Source of the DNA: Henricia sp. BOLD:AAB3569
Lineage: Eukaryota; Echinodermata; Asteroidea; Spinulosida; Echinasteridae
Length of the DNA stretch: 64,000 nt
Assembly (NCBI GenBank): GCA_037783545.1
Contig: JBBELK010000397.1
Location: forward strand, 372,001 to 436,000
Reading direction: 5' to 3'
Position numbers and translations under genes: made by a program. Positions 44,001 through 55,600 of the stretch are shown here, piece by piece. A model generated the notes under the pieces. That model saw only the letters and a list, made by a program, of their open reading frames with translations, had not been told where the DNA came from and searched no databases. The stretch's first letter is position 1, and each line of letters starts with the position of its first letter.

Positions 44001-44432
44001 TTTTAAAGGTATGAATTCTGTTCACTGGTCGCCACTGAGATGCCGTGTGTTAAGTCTATGGAACAGAGCAGAACAAGTTTAAGTATTTTCAAGGAAATTG
44101 TTGAATGTTTTTCACTCCTAAAATCACTTTCCTCTAAAACATTTACACGTTTTGGTGGTTATCAAGTAATTATAAGGAGAATAAGTGGCGACCAGTAAAC
44201 GGAATTCTTTCCGTTTTCACATTTCAAATACAATGTATTAACCCTTTCATGGGTTGTGTCACACTTTGCTGATCAAAAATGTACAAAGAGCCTTTCATAT
44301 ATTAAAGTGACATTCACAGTTTTGTATGGGGAATGTTGCTTATACCTGTGTGAAACGTCTGACCAAGCATGTTTTGCCAACACCCGCATTGCCGATGAGA
44401 ACAACTTTAAATAGATATTTGTAATCCTCCAT
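40851..44432 (-). CDS. RAB30: RAB30 small GTPase
   Basis: Four coding exons on the minus strand (44432-44346, 43838-43755, 42857-42674, 41092-40851) give 198 residues, against 203 in human RAB30. RAB30 is a Golgi-associated Rab that cycles between GDP and GTP and recruits trafficking effectors, also to autophagosomes. All nucleotide motifs are intact: GNAGVGKT at 14-21, switch I GATIGVDF with Thr39, DTAGQE from residue 62, NKID 120-123 and ETSAKES from 148. The start [20 protein letters not shown] and [16 protein letters not shown] are RAB30 hallmarks. The C-terminus CCRM is a dicysteine prenylation signal; human RAB30 also has a CC pair. The 5' UTR exon runs up to 44506 after TTATTTCCAG. The hypervariable tail is short. 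The gene faces PCF11 head to head, as in human. Confidence 0.96.
41165..42600. repeat. ACTTGACTTGGGACTCGA minisatellite with two nested MITEs in RAB30 intron 3
   Basis: Minisatellite pieces at 41165-41209, 41651-41826 and 42535-42600 are separated by copy 3 of the ATAGTTCCGAG MITE (41210-41650) and by a TIR element 41827-42534 with ends TTTAAAGGTACACACCGGC and GCCGGTTTGTCCCTTTAA. Confidence 0.85.
42674..42857 (-). CDS. RAB30: RAB30 coding exon 3
   Basis: Acceptor TCACACAAAG, donor GTAAGTGC, phases 0 and 1; encodes [20 protein letters not shown] through [14 protein letters not shown]. The ATG-initiated frame that continues upstream of the acceptor is intron read-through. Confidence 0.95.
42951..43262 (+). 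mobile_element. tRNA-SINE interrupted by a MITE
   Basis: AGGTCTAGTGGGTATACAGC (box A) and GAGTTTGAGCCCCAC (box B), then GTGTCCATGGGCAAGA, match the SINE at 54092-54395. Between them at about 42995-43188 sits a MITE with inverted CACACAATGGAATTA ends, sharing family with 48428-48644. Confidence 0.75.
43284..43591. repeat. MITE, ACACACTATCGCGGAAAAA family
   Basis: ACACACTATCGCGGAAAAAT and GATTTTTCCGCGCTAGTGTG are inverted about 300 bases apart; the centre has palindromic TTGAACTTTGACC words. It lies in RAB30 intron 2. Confidence 0.8.
43755..43838 (-). CDS. RAB30: RAB30 coding exon 2
   Basis: Acceptor TTTTTTGACAG, 84 bases, donor GTAATT; encodes [15 protein letters not shown] and [10 protein letters not shown] with switch I. 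Confidence 0.95.
44346..44432 (-). CDS. RAB30: RAB30 coding exon 1
   Basis: ATG at 44432-44430; encodes 29 residues with the whole P-loop, ending VRRFTQ. Donor GTATAAGC, phase 0. Untranslated sequence continues to an acceptor at 44507. Confidence 0.95.
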
Positions 44433-44861
44433 TGTAACAAGGCAAGATCGGTGGCATTGAGTCGATGATTGAGTGGATCTCTAAGATCCGATGGAGGACA
44501 TTACTCCTGGAAATAAAGACACAAAAACTGCATATGATTATCAATATCCTTGCAAAATTTTGTAGGGATTGACCTCGGCACTAGTCCAATGCCTGGCCAA
44601 AAATGTTGCTGGTAAATGCTATGGATCGAGTGCCGAGGCAGAACAAACGGTCCATTGGATTACATAGGTATTCAAAACGGTTTTTGGTGCGTGCATTACT
44701 TCTTTCCACCCTGGAGTAAATGGGTACCTGAGAGGGTAGTGAATGCTTAAGATGTGTTTGATTTATTCATGGTGGAATTGAGCGCCTGCGGCCTGATAGC
44801 ATGCCGGGGCTGTATAGTCCCCAGGGAGCTAAAATGGTATATGGGGTGCTTAATGGAGCTC

Positions 44862-45052
44862 TAGGTATAAATACTATACACCCTCGCCACTAATTCTTCA
44901 TAATATGACATGATATTGATAACACCCCAGAAACTGTAAATATGAATTTAGCAGTGAGAAAATTAAATTTCAAGTTTTCCTTTGAAAACACTTATAATTT
45001 TTATGTCATGCTCTATAGAGTCTCAACTGGCGAGGGTGTATGGTATTTTTTC
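44862..45052. repeat. MITE, ACTATACACCCTCGCCA family
   Basis: ACTATACACCCTCGCCA and TGGCGAGGGTGTATGGT bound about 190 bases with arms TTTTCCTTTGAAAACAC and CTCACTGCTAAATTCAT-like words. A related longer copy is in the ELF intron at 3053-3434. Confidence 0.78.
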
Positions 45053-45226
45053 CCCAGAGCTCTATGATCAAGGGTATTACAGTAGGCATGATGAGGCAAA
45101 TGGGGCATTACCACCTTTTTTAAACATCTCAATATGTTGTTTAAACTCCTCTGTCGTGTCCATTATGATTAAATCATGTTCAGATGCAAAAAAGAGCAAT
45201 TTCATTAGTAATATTTGAATTTTGGG

Positions 45227-45637
45227 TATTTTTTTCATATACATTGAACACGGATTTGGGTAAATTTATATATTGAAATCGATAGCTTATTCAATTCTAA
45301 GACATACGTCCCACTGACACTTCTGTCGCAAATGTTTCTTTTCTGAGATAAATAAATGATAAAATTACTGCATAAAGTAATGCACAAAATGACGTGGCGA
45401 GCGGTCTGTGCGTAGTCGCGACAACAGAGGGCGCTGCACGCGCGCGTGAATGGTTATCTTGTGCACTAACTGAAGGCAATTTTTGAAGAAGAAAACGTGA
45501 TTTTTCTACAGAAAAGCAACATTTGCGACAAAAGTGCAAGTGGGAAGTAGGGGGCCTATATCTTAAAATTACATTATATGTTGATTCCAGGAGGTAATTT
45601 CCTTAAAATCTTTGTATGTATACGAAAAAAATACCGA
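45227..45637. repeat. MITE, GGTATTTTTTCC family, copy 2
   Basis: Ends GGTATTTTTTTCATATACAT and GTATACGAAAAAAATACC; the arms share AACATTTGCGACA and AATAAATGATAAAATTACTG with copies 1 and 3. It lies left of the RAB30/PCF11 promoter, in opposite orientation to copy 3. Confidence 0.88.
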
Positions 45638-45929
45638 ATTTTGAAATTGAAGTAAGAAGGTGCTATTTCAATTTGTCTTATTCTATTTGCATGTCATGGG
45701 CCATGGCATAAAAAAGGGCATGATGAATAAAAACACGTTGTTATCAGCTGTTCACCACTTTCTACAGCATTTCAACATGGAGGTAGATGATTTCAAAGTG
45801 CACAGCTGACATCCGTAATAAATCTTTAGAGTTAGACAGTTTCCCGGAATTACAATAATTGCACGGTTTCAAAATACTGCATTCCAAGGACAAAAACAAT
45901 GCACAGGCAGCTTGTGCACAAAACCATCT

Positions 45930-46472
45930 GCCAAAAATGCCCGGAAGTTTGCAAGCGCGCCACCGCACAACACACACGTTCTGCATGTCCGGGAAAAACT
46001 ATGACCTCATTATCACGTGACCTAAACGGCGCTGACGAAATGCTTTGTGCAACAATTCCATATAAGAGACTCTCTGATTGGATATTACACTTTATATAGA
46101 ACAACATTATTCTTTGTACTTTATGTACTACGTTAGTTTTAACAACATTTATTATTATGTTTTAAAATATGTAGTGTATTTTTAAAAAAATCTGATATTT
46201 TTAACAATTAACCTTTTTAAAACAAATATCATGTAACCACGAGTCAAGCGACGATCGCGCAAATCGTCCAATCATAAGCCTCGTTAGTAAGCACTGTTCC
46301 GCCCGCAGCACGTAATTTCAGTTGCACTAGAAAAATAGGCGAGGACTTGGGTGCCCTCGCGATGTCCTCCACATTTTGCTTTAAAAAACCAATATTTTCC
46401 CCACGATCCTGTTTATTTCTTCATTAATACTCTCCGCTAGAGTCTACAGCCTTCCGAGGAACAACATTCAAC
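45930..46472. promoter_or_regulatory. Candidate bidirectional RAB30/PCF11 promoter
   Basis: About 540 bases left of the PCF11 ATG and 1.4 kb right of the RAB30 5' UTR exon. It holds an ETS/NRF-2 type CCGGAAGT (45941-45948), an E-box TCACGTGAC (46013-46021), CCAAT boxes at 46266 and 46387, and GC-richer sequence with GCGATCGCGC. No TATA box is seen. Sequence from about 46335 to 46472 is probably the PCF11 5' UTR. The RAB30 leader exon is expected here but its donor could not be fixed. Confidence 0.5.
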
Positions 46473-46625
46473 ATGGCAGAAGCAGTAAGGAAGGAGTACG
46501 AGACGTCTTTAGCCGACCTGACCTTCAACAGCAAACCACTTATCAATATGTTGACGATGTTGGCCGAAGAAAACGTGAAACACGCTCGGGAAATCGTCCA
46601 AGTCATCGAAACCCGACTGCAGAAG
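46473..46625 (+). CDS. PCF11: PCF11 coding exon 1
   Basis: ATG in AACATGG context; 51 residues with the first CID helices (SLADLTFNSKPLINMLTMLA). Donor GTTACT, phase 0. The N-terminus is shorter than in human. An antisense frame here is a shadow. Confidence 0.93.
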
Positions 46626-49600
46626 GTTACTTGTTTTGGATAAATAATGTCCGCGTCTATTTTAGATAAATATTTTATTAAATTTTACATCTTAAAATCA
46701 GTATTTTGCAGGAAAAGGATAATTTGTTTTTGACCTTCGTAATTTTTAAAAAATTCAATATGGCGTTTTAAACGGGAGGCTAAAATTATAGAGGGCGCCC
46801 TTCAAATTGTTAATGGCTTTGGAGTTGCTTGCTTTAACCAGTTAACATGTTGAATATTCACCTGGTATTTTTTTCCTTTGTGCCTGTTATGATTAGGACT
46901 TGGATCCTATTACATTTTGCAAGGAAATTATGCGAAAATACATTACTAACATGAAAATGTAGGCTAACTAAAAAAAAAAAGGTATTTTTTTCGTATACAT
47001 TGAACAAAGATTTTAAGTAAATTACCTCCTGGAATCAAACCTCCATGTAATTTTAAGATATACTTCCCACTTGCACTTTTGTCGCAAATGTTGCTTTTCT
47101 GTAGAAAAATCACGTTTTCTTCTTCAAAAATTGCCTTCAGTTAGTGCATAAGATAACCATTCACACGCGCGCGCAGCGCCTTCTGTAGTCGCGCTTACGC
47201 ACAGACCGCTCGCCACGTCATTTTGTGCATTACTTTATGCAGTAATTTTATCATTTATATATCTCAGAAATGCAACATTTGCGACGGAAGTGTCAGTGGG
47301 AAGTAAATCTTAGAATTGAATAAGCTGTCAATTCCAATATATAAATTCACCGAAATCCGTGTTCAATGTATATGAAAAGAAATCCAAAAAAAGTGTAGGT
47401 GGGTGGGAGGGTTAACAATTTACAAATAAAGTGACTAGCACAAATGCCTGCATAGTTTTTAACTTGCTAGGTCCGTAACCTCGCCAGCCTATTCAATGGC
47501 GAGGTCACGGACCTGGCGACTATACCGACATTTCAAAATAGGTGGGCAGTGAAAACATGTTTTTTTAGGAGAAGGGAGAGAAGTTTACTGCTGTTGTACT
47601 AATTATAACAGAATTTCACAGAGTAAAGTTGGCAAGCACATTATAAAAAAGGTCAGAATGTTGGGAATATTCAGTTATGCATTGATATACTCGCACTGAA
47701 CTACTTTTTGTAAATCATTGGGGGGACTACATTTTTTTTCCTTCTTTTTAAGAAGATTAACTTTTTAGCATAATACCTATCTTTGAATATTCTGCATCTT
47801 TTGCCTCCTGACATCTGCCATTGTGCCATGACTTTTCTTTTACTGGAGTTAATAAAATATTCAGGCTTGATCAAGTGTTCTTGATGTGTTCATTTATATT
47901 GTAGTATGGACTATTAAAAGGGTATAACAAAAATGTGAGATTTTAAATTCTGGTTTTGTAACAAACTCTTAATTTCAAAGATTTTTAAGGAAGCCTCAAA
48001 TCCGCAATATATAGAAGGATTTTTACCTGGACATCACTTTGAAATCCTGTTTACAAAAGTGTATTTTTTATTAAAGAACTTTATGGTTTTATTATTGATT
48101 GATATGTAATAAAGAAAACAAAAGTGATGTCCAGGTAGGAAATCTTTACCCTTTTGTTAATTTATTTTAGTTCTCGGAATTGGGAAAAAGGTTATCATAC
48201 ATGGACACTACCTGGGACCCCATGCACAAGAAAACAAATAAAAAATTCCCTCTTAATTTTGTTAAATTACATGTACATGTAGTATTTTTACATGTTTTAT
48301 TGGTCATGGCCAAACAAAATTCTCTGTGTCCATGCACGGTTATCTTGCTTTTCACATTAACAAATTTTGTCTTTCGTTATTTGTTAATAAATTCAGTGTT
48401 GGTTAACTCCCTTTCTGAAGATGCAAAAGACCAGTTCAGGGTTTTTGCACACAATGGAATTAGCATACTCATGTATTTTTGAGTACAGCGGGCCTTTAAA
48501 ATGTATAGATTGGTTCCCGAGTAGATGGCATTCTGCAATAAGTGATAGGATTAGGAACCGGTCCATAGTATGTCAAAGGTCCGCTGTATTAAAAATACAT
48601 AAATATGCTAATTCCATTGTGTGCGAAAAACCTTGAATAGGTCTATTCAGATTGGAAGACAAAATGTATAAATCGTTATTTGAACATGCATTGCATCATT
48701 GCAGATGTAAAGATCGGCAGCATAAGACAAAAAATCCGCAATTAAAATTAACGTTGAAACTGCCTGGATGCGTCACACACACAATTTGTGGCGAACTTGA
48801 AATTTTGGATGGCTGCTGCATCATTGGTGTTTTCCGGATTTCATGGTGCTTGCCAGACTTGACAGCTGAAGCGACGCCATGGCAAATGTCGTCTTGGAAT
48901 GCTGGGATCTACCAAGGGTCAACTACCCGGGATCAGCTCGTCGCCAATGACAGTTGTTGCTGACCGTTTTTGCTTGCCATGCAATATCTGCGCTGCGCTT
49001 TGCAAACTAGCAGCTGTACTCAAACTGAACAAAGCAGACAGTGTCACTTGTTGCAAATTTGAAAGCTGTATTGGAAATACAGCTACCACATTTTTCATCA
49101 AATGTGGGTCACAAAATTAAGTTTGGTCCTAAATACGGCATCGAGCTATACAAGTGAACAGCGACAGAAATATTTAGCTGCTGTTTAACCCAATAGCTAT
49201 TGACTGAATATGTGAAATGGCTACAAAGGATAAGTCTCCAGAAAAAGAAATCTTCTTGAATCCTGGGCTTAAATGCATAACCCAGAGGTGTACAAAAACA
49301 CAATACATGTTCAACAAATACATGTATTTCCCTTATGAACTCACAACTACATGTACAGTGGGAGTTAGACGGAGTCTATGGTGCAGTGAAGCGAAATATG
49401 CATCCAAGCAACAATCTAGATTCTTTTAACGATGCTGATTGCTCCTGTTACACACCGGACTGTTGCAGTGTCTTTATAGTGACGAGACACATTTAGCACT
49501 AGACTTGGAATTTATTTGTTGCATTTTGGGATAAACACTGCAGTTGGGATTATGATATTACTGCAGCTCATTTCCTTTAAAGGCACAGGCTCGTCAGCAA

Positions 49601-52600
49601 TGCGCGCGCGCCAAATTCGTGCTACGAAATATGCAGCTCCATAGCAAAGGCATGGAGCTGCGTATTTCGTGGCACGAATTTGGCGCGCGCGCATTGCTGA
49701 CGAGCCTGTGCCTTTAACTGCAAGTGTTTCTCTACCAGGCTCTCAAAGAAAATGAGTGTTTATATTTCCCCCCTTGTTTTATGCCACATTCCAAAGCATA
49801 TTTGTTTATGGTGTCCAAGTTGCAATGTTTTTGTCATTTTTAACCTTTGCACACTTTTAATGTCTGAGACTTTGTACTAGGTGACTTATCTCAAAGTTAA
49901 GGCCAGTTCGCACCTCGCATGAAAATGGATTAGAACGTGTATCTGACATCTTGTTTCCTTTCTCCATGCTGGCATCGATATAAATTGTCAAAAATTTCCT
50001 GGTAGAAAACTGTCCAGCCTCATTAATACACTGTCCTTGGGACCAGTATTGTAGTCTAGTACTTTTCGAGTACTCGAAGGAAATGTCTAATATAAGTTAC
50101 GATTACACTAACAATGTCAAACTCGCCATACATTAAGAACTGTACTTCAATTATACTTGGTTTGAAGATAATCATGTTTAAAAACACTTAAGGCCTTTGA
50201 AATGTTGAAAGTACTCGGAATGTACTCAGCAAGTACTTTCCCAAGTACTTTTAGCATTTCAAAGACCCTTAGTAATTGTAAAAACCAAATATAACTGAAG
50301 TCCAGTTCTTAATGTACAGCGAGTTTGACATTGTTTGGTAATCATAACTTATATTAGATAAAATTTCTTTTGAGTACTCGACTAGAACACTTCTTGGGAC
50401 CGTGCAGATTATCTAGTTATTATAGGAATCTTTATCAGGAAAGAAAACGAAGAACACTGGATAAGGACCTGATATACATTTTTTGGTATGAGCAGAATAT
50501 TGTATTAACCGTGTTCTTATTATCAATGTTTAGCTACATAACTCTATGATGTTGAATTGCATTCATTTTTGTGTCGAGTATGAAGCAGCCTTTATGCAGA
50601 CTAAAAAGCAGAAGAGTAAAGCCCGCCGCGGCCGCACACCTTTGCGATTTACCAGATGATTGGACCACATACCAGAAAGGTGTGTGCTGAAACAACTCGG
50701 GCCGGTCTGACCGTACACCATAGACCGGAGCAAATCAAACTTGTTTGATTTTTTCGTGTCCGGGGTCCGATTGGCCGGTAAATGGCAAAGGGGTCTTTCC
50801 ACAGTAAAGGGGGCATTTTGGCAACAGACCATATTTTCCAGGAAATACCTTTGTCTGGTCTCAATATTAAAAAAATAAGTTTAAGTTCTGAAGAGATAAC
50901 TTGGGCCCAAAAAAGGGTTTCAAATAGTGTGACAACATGCCTTTCTAAAACCATGTGTACAAATTTCCAATATACGCTCGTAACCGGAACGGACACTTGT
51001 GTTACATTTTAGGCCGTCCTGGTTACGAGTGTATATTGGAAATTTGTACAAAGGGTTTTTAGAAAGGCACGTTGTCACACTATTTGTAACCCTTTTTGGG
51101 CCTAAGTTATCTCTTCAGAACAACTGAAACTTATTTCTTTTATTTTGAGACCAGACAAAGGTATTTTCTGGAAAATATAATCTGTGTTACCAAAATGCCC
51201 CCTTTACCGTGGAAAGACTCGAAGGTGTGCGGCGGGCTTAATAAGAGTACAGATGAAGAGTAATGTTAATACAACATTCTGCATATAACGTAAATTTTGG
51301 GTCCCAATTCCTTGCTCTTTATTGTTTTAATTCCTAATAAAACAAGGTTCTTCTTACAAGATAATCTTTGAGGTTCCAAGGACCTCTTATTAACTGGCTT
51401 GAAGTCAAAAACTTGTTGAAAACACCGTAAACAATAAGGCACCATTATCTCTTCCTTGTATATTTATCTGGCCGCCTACGAGGGGGCATTTTTTGACCAT
51501 TTCTTCACCGTACTGTACAGGCTAAACCATCGGAGAAGCTACCAACCCTCTACCTGACGGATTCAATCATCAAGAACATGCGAGGAGCGTACCTTGAGGC
51601 TTTCGCTCCAAATATTATACACACATTTTGTGGTGTTTTTGAAAAGGTTAGCACATGAACAAAAAGTTAAAACGTGAAAGTTAATCTTTGCTTTGAACTG
51701 AGTCATTTGGCTGTTGAATAAAGAACTTGCTTTGACAATTAGTGGAATTTTTACGAATTGTTGATGGTATTGTATAATTTATTCTTTGTAAAAGAAACTA
51801 TACAGTATTGTGTTCACATTGTACTTGTACTTTTCATATTGTTGGTCATTTATTTAAAAGTAGTCTACTTGTTTGGTAATTACCCTCCCCCCCCAAAAAA
51901 TGAATTATTATCTAAAAGCTTACTTGTTATCAAGATGGTAATAGTAGTAAACTAGTAATCATCCTGTAAAATTATTTCATCTGAAGTGCCCCCAAAATGA
52001 CAAAACTATTTGAATCTCCAAAGATCGCCTGTAGTGTAGGCCATCTTTGGGGCATTCACTCGTGTACAAATTCGTAATTGGATTTTTTCTGAAGTATTAC
52101 TGCATCTATGTGGCTGAAATTTCTACAAGGTAGTTTTCTCGACCTAGGCTTTCAATTACCAGTGAAAATCATGCCGTATTTAACAGTTTACCAAACAAGT
52201 ATACTACCTTTAAATCTTTAAAGGAACACTCCTGGTTTAGGTGTATTTGGATATAAAACTGACATTTGGAAGATCGTCAAAAACTAGAATAAGATGACTC
52301 TCGTAACTACAGTCACACTTTCAGTAATATCCTTTAGACGTGGTTAAAAATTGTGTTATTGCTGAAATGAGAAAAAGAAAAACAAATTAAAACATTTTCT
52401 TCTTGTTAAACAGACGATTATATATGTACATTGTATTCTTTAGGAGAAAGAAAACCAAATTGTACTTGTCGTTGAATTGTTAAGTTCTGTTAGTCATCTT
52501 ATTTTTGTTTTGTTTTTTGTTTGGTCTTACTAAATGTCAATTTTAAAGGTACTTGCACCAGACCCTGTGACCTCTGTGTACATGTACATCCAAACTGTGT

Positions 52601-55600
52601 CGGAAATCTACTGAGCTAAGTGTCAGATGATTCAAATGCGAACTTACCAACAATCTATCAAACCAAATTTATTTTAAAACAGTGCATGCACACATCGGCA
52701 CACCTAATCACACCAGTTTTTGGTGCCCGCAGTGATATCAGAGGTCACATCGTCTGTAGCCAAAAACGCCCAATCCAGATTATAGTGTTGCTTTAAAAGA
52801 ATGGAAAGAAAAAGGCTTTTTGTTAGGAAAATGTGGAAATATTTTCCGAGTTCTCCTCTTGAGTCCCTTGCCTGATCTAGAGTCTCTGGATAATTGCTGT
52901 AAATATGACGTCCAAAACTTCCCTCCCCATTGTGTGCTGCTTCATCTCCTGGTGCCTCGTTACTAGCTAAAGTTGCCCATCTGGAAGTAATTAAGCTGTG
53001 AATAAAGGGAATTAAAAAAAAAAATAGGGAGACGACTGCTTTTCTCGACCCTGTTCACAAAGTCTTGAGAACGTAGAATTACAGTGCACCCCCATACCCT
53101 CCTCCTTCCGTCTCCCCCAACAATTGAAATGCTAGCATCAAACTTGCACAGTGTCCTCAAACTCTTGGTAAGGCATTTTGGGACAAAGGAACTCGGGCCA
53201 GTATGCATATGAGGTACCCCAAAAGCAATAGACTGCCGAAGTGAATACGTCATATTTTGTTAGTTGCCTAGGCTATGGCTCTACACTAAAAATCACTGAA
53301 CCGTGTCCCTATGCTTTTGCAATGGTACTTTTTGCCAACGGCCATGATGTTTAGAGCCAATTACCAAGGCAACCATGTCACACTTTGGCTGTCTATTTGC
53401 CACAAGGACCCGGACTTCAGTTTCACTTAATTATGACACTGACGGGGTTGTCAATTTATAGATGAAATAAAAAGGCATCTTTTCTGTTCATTTTATTGTC
53501 AAACATCAATTACATTCACCACATCCTGCCCACTTTCTCCCTCCCCACCACATTTAAAAAATGTGGACGAAAACAAATCTACAAAAATTACAAAACAAAA
53601 TGAAAAGGGCGTGGCAGGATGGGATGGGGTATGACTGTGCATGGTAGATCCGGATTTATTTTTTAAAAACTTGTGAATTTGTTGGTAGAGAGAGCAACTG
53701 AATTTTGTTTGAAAACTTTTAAACTGACTGAATGCAAATTAGTGAAAGTTAACTGAAGGTGGTCCTGTGCCCCCGAAATACTTTCCTTCGTTTAAAACAA
53801 CAAAATCAGTTGAACTTGTTGACCCAGAAAAACAATTGTTTGCCCCCTTATGAACGCTCTTCTAGGTGGATGAGAAAACGAGGCAGGCGCTTTTCAAACT
53901 GCGCATGACGTGGTCGAGTTACTTCTCTCCGAAGAAGCTGTACGCGTTAGACCTCAAAGTGCAGGAGTTGGACCCAGCATGGCCTATTGTAGCTGACCCC
54001 ACTGCAAGCCAGCCGGCTGCTATACACGTCAACCCGAAGTTTATTAAGAAGGTAAGTTGAGCTTTTATGTAAGTTTGCCCCAAGGCAAGGCACTTAATAA
54101 TTAATAATAATAATAATGCTGGATACTTATATAGCGCACATGTCCGCCCCACGGGGGTGCTCCTGGCACTGTTGCCATTATTACCGCTGCCATCAGGAAG
54201 TCACCAGAACCATTTCGCTTCAACTAGGTGGCAACCCGGCCAAGGCTCCCAATATATCGCTTGGGTTGACGAGGCAATTGAGATTAAGTGTCTTGCCCAC
54301 GGACACAAACACGTTGGCGCAAGTGGGGCTCGAACCCATAAACCTTCGATCACGAGCACGGCTGTATACCCACTAGACCACACGTGCTCCGGAGAAAATG
54401 TGTTCCTATGAGGGTAGTGAAGGGTGATGTTTGATAAGTCCCTGTGTGCAAAAGTTTAGTGAAACTGCTGCACAGAGAGTAGGAATACTGAGCCCAATGA
54501 TCAGGGGTAATAATTTGAAGTGCATTGGGACTGCATGTAAAAACAACACAAGATAATATGAACTCCTCAAAAAAAGTTCGGAAAGTCAAGTTTGACTGAC
54601 GATTTCTCTCTTGTTACTAAATCATTTCCCATGAATCTGGTATCATCGGAAAGCCCTGTTATTCCTCTTTACAGTGATGTGTCATTTGTTATGATTAATC
54701 AATTGGGGGGATGTGCAGTATAGCGGAATACAGGGGTGGGTGGAAAGTGAAATGTCACAAAATTCACTGCTATTGTCATGCAGTGCATTCCCCTTTTGCT
54801 TGGAGGATGGGAATGTGTCAATGCACTTTTTGACAATAGCAATGCATTTTGTGACATTTCACTTTACACCCGCCCCCGTATTCAGCTGTGCTGCACATCC
54901 CCCAATTGCTTAATCATAACACATCATCGTAAAGAGGAATAACAGGGCTTCCCAATGATATAAAATTCAAGGAAAATTATTTTGCAACAAGAGAGAAATC
55001 GTCAGTCAAACTTGACTTTTCGAACTTTTTTTGAGGAGTTTACAAAGTCTCAAGGACCTCTTATTATTAAAGACGTCCGATTGAATACATGTAGAGGACC
55101 TATTACAGAAGTGAGATTTCAAATAGTATGAAAACGAGGAGGTAATTTCAGAAGTTAGGAGGGTGAAGTGGACTCCAGTCTGCAAATACCCGACCCCTTG
55201 GGGGGAAAAGCTCTACTGGACCTTGCCCAAAGAACTCTGGGGAGAGGGCGGGGTCAAGTTAAGTGAAATGAGTAAGATCCCATTTGGACTTGCATCACCC
55301 GAAATGTCCATGGCCCCGCCCCTCCTACAGATATGATGAACAAGTGTTTGTAATTATAATAATTACCACCAAGCAGATTGCTATGGGCATTTATTACCAA
55401 AGAGGGAACAGTAACAAATTAATGAACTGAGTAAGTTCTTAGGCTAGCAACAAAAAGAGGAAGGTGTTTTTGTGTGTGGTTGCTAAGCAACAAAGAGGTA
55501 TAGGATGCAGTACCCACCATTGCAGATGAGAAGTGGGGAGAAAAACATCCGATTGGAATGAGCTGATGACCACTGCATCCGCAACGTCTCCCAAAGTTTT

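Noticed and set aside
48652-48963. 103-residue open frame in PCF11 intron 1
   Set aside because: No domain recognised and no convincing acceptor and donor pair in phase with PCF11 exons; left as unexplained sequence.
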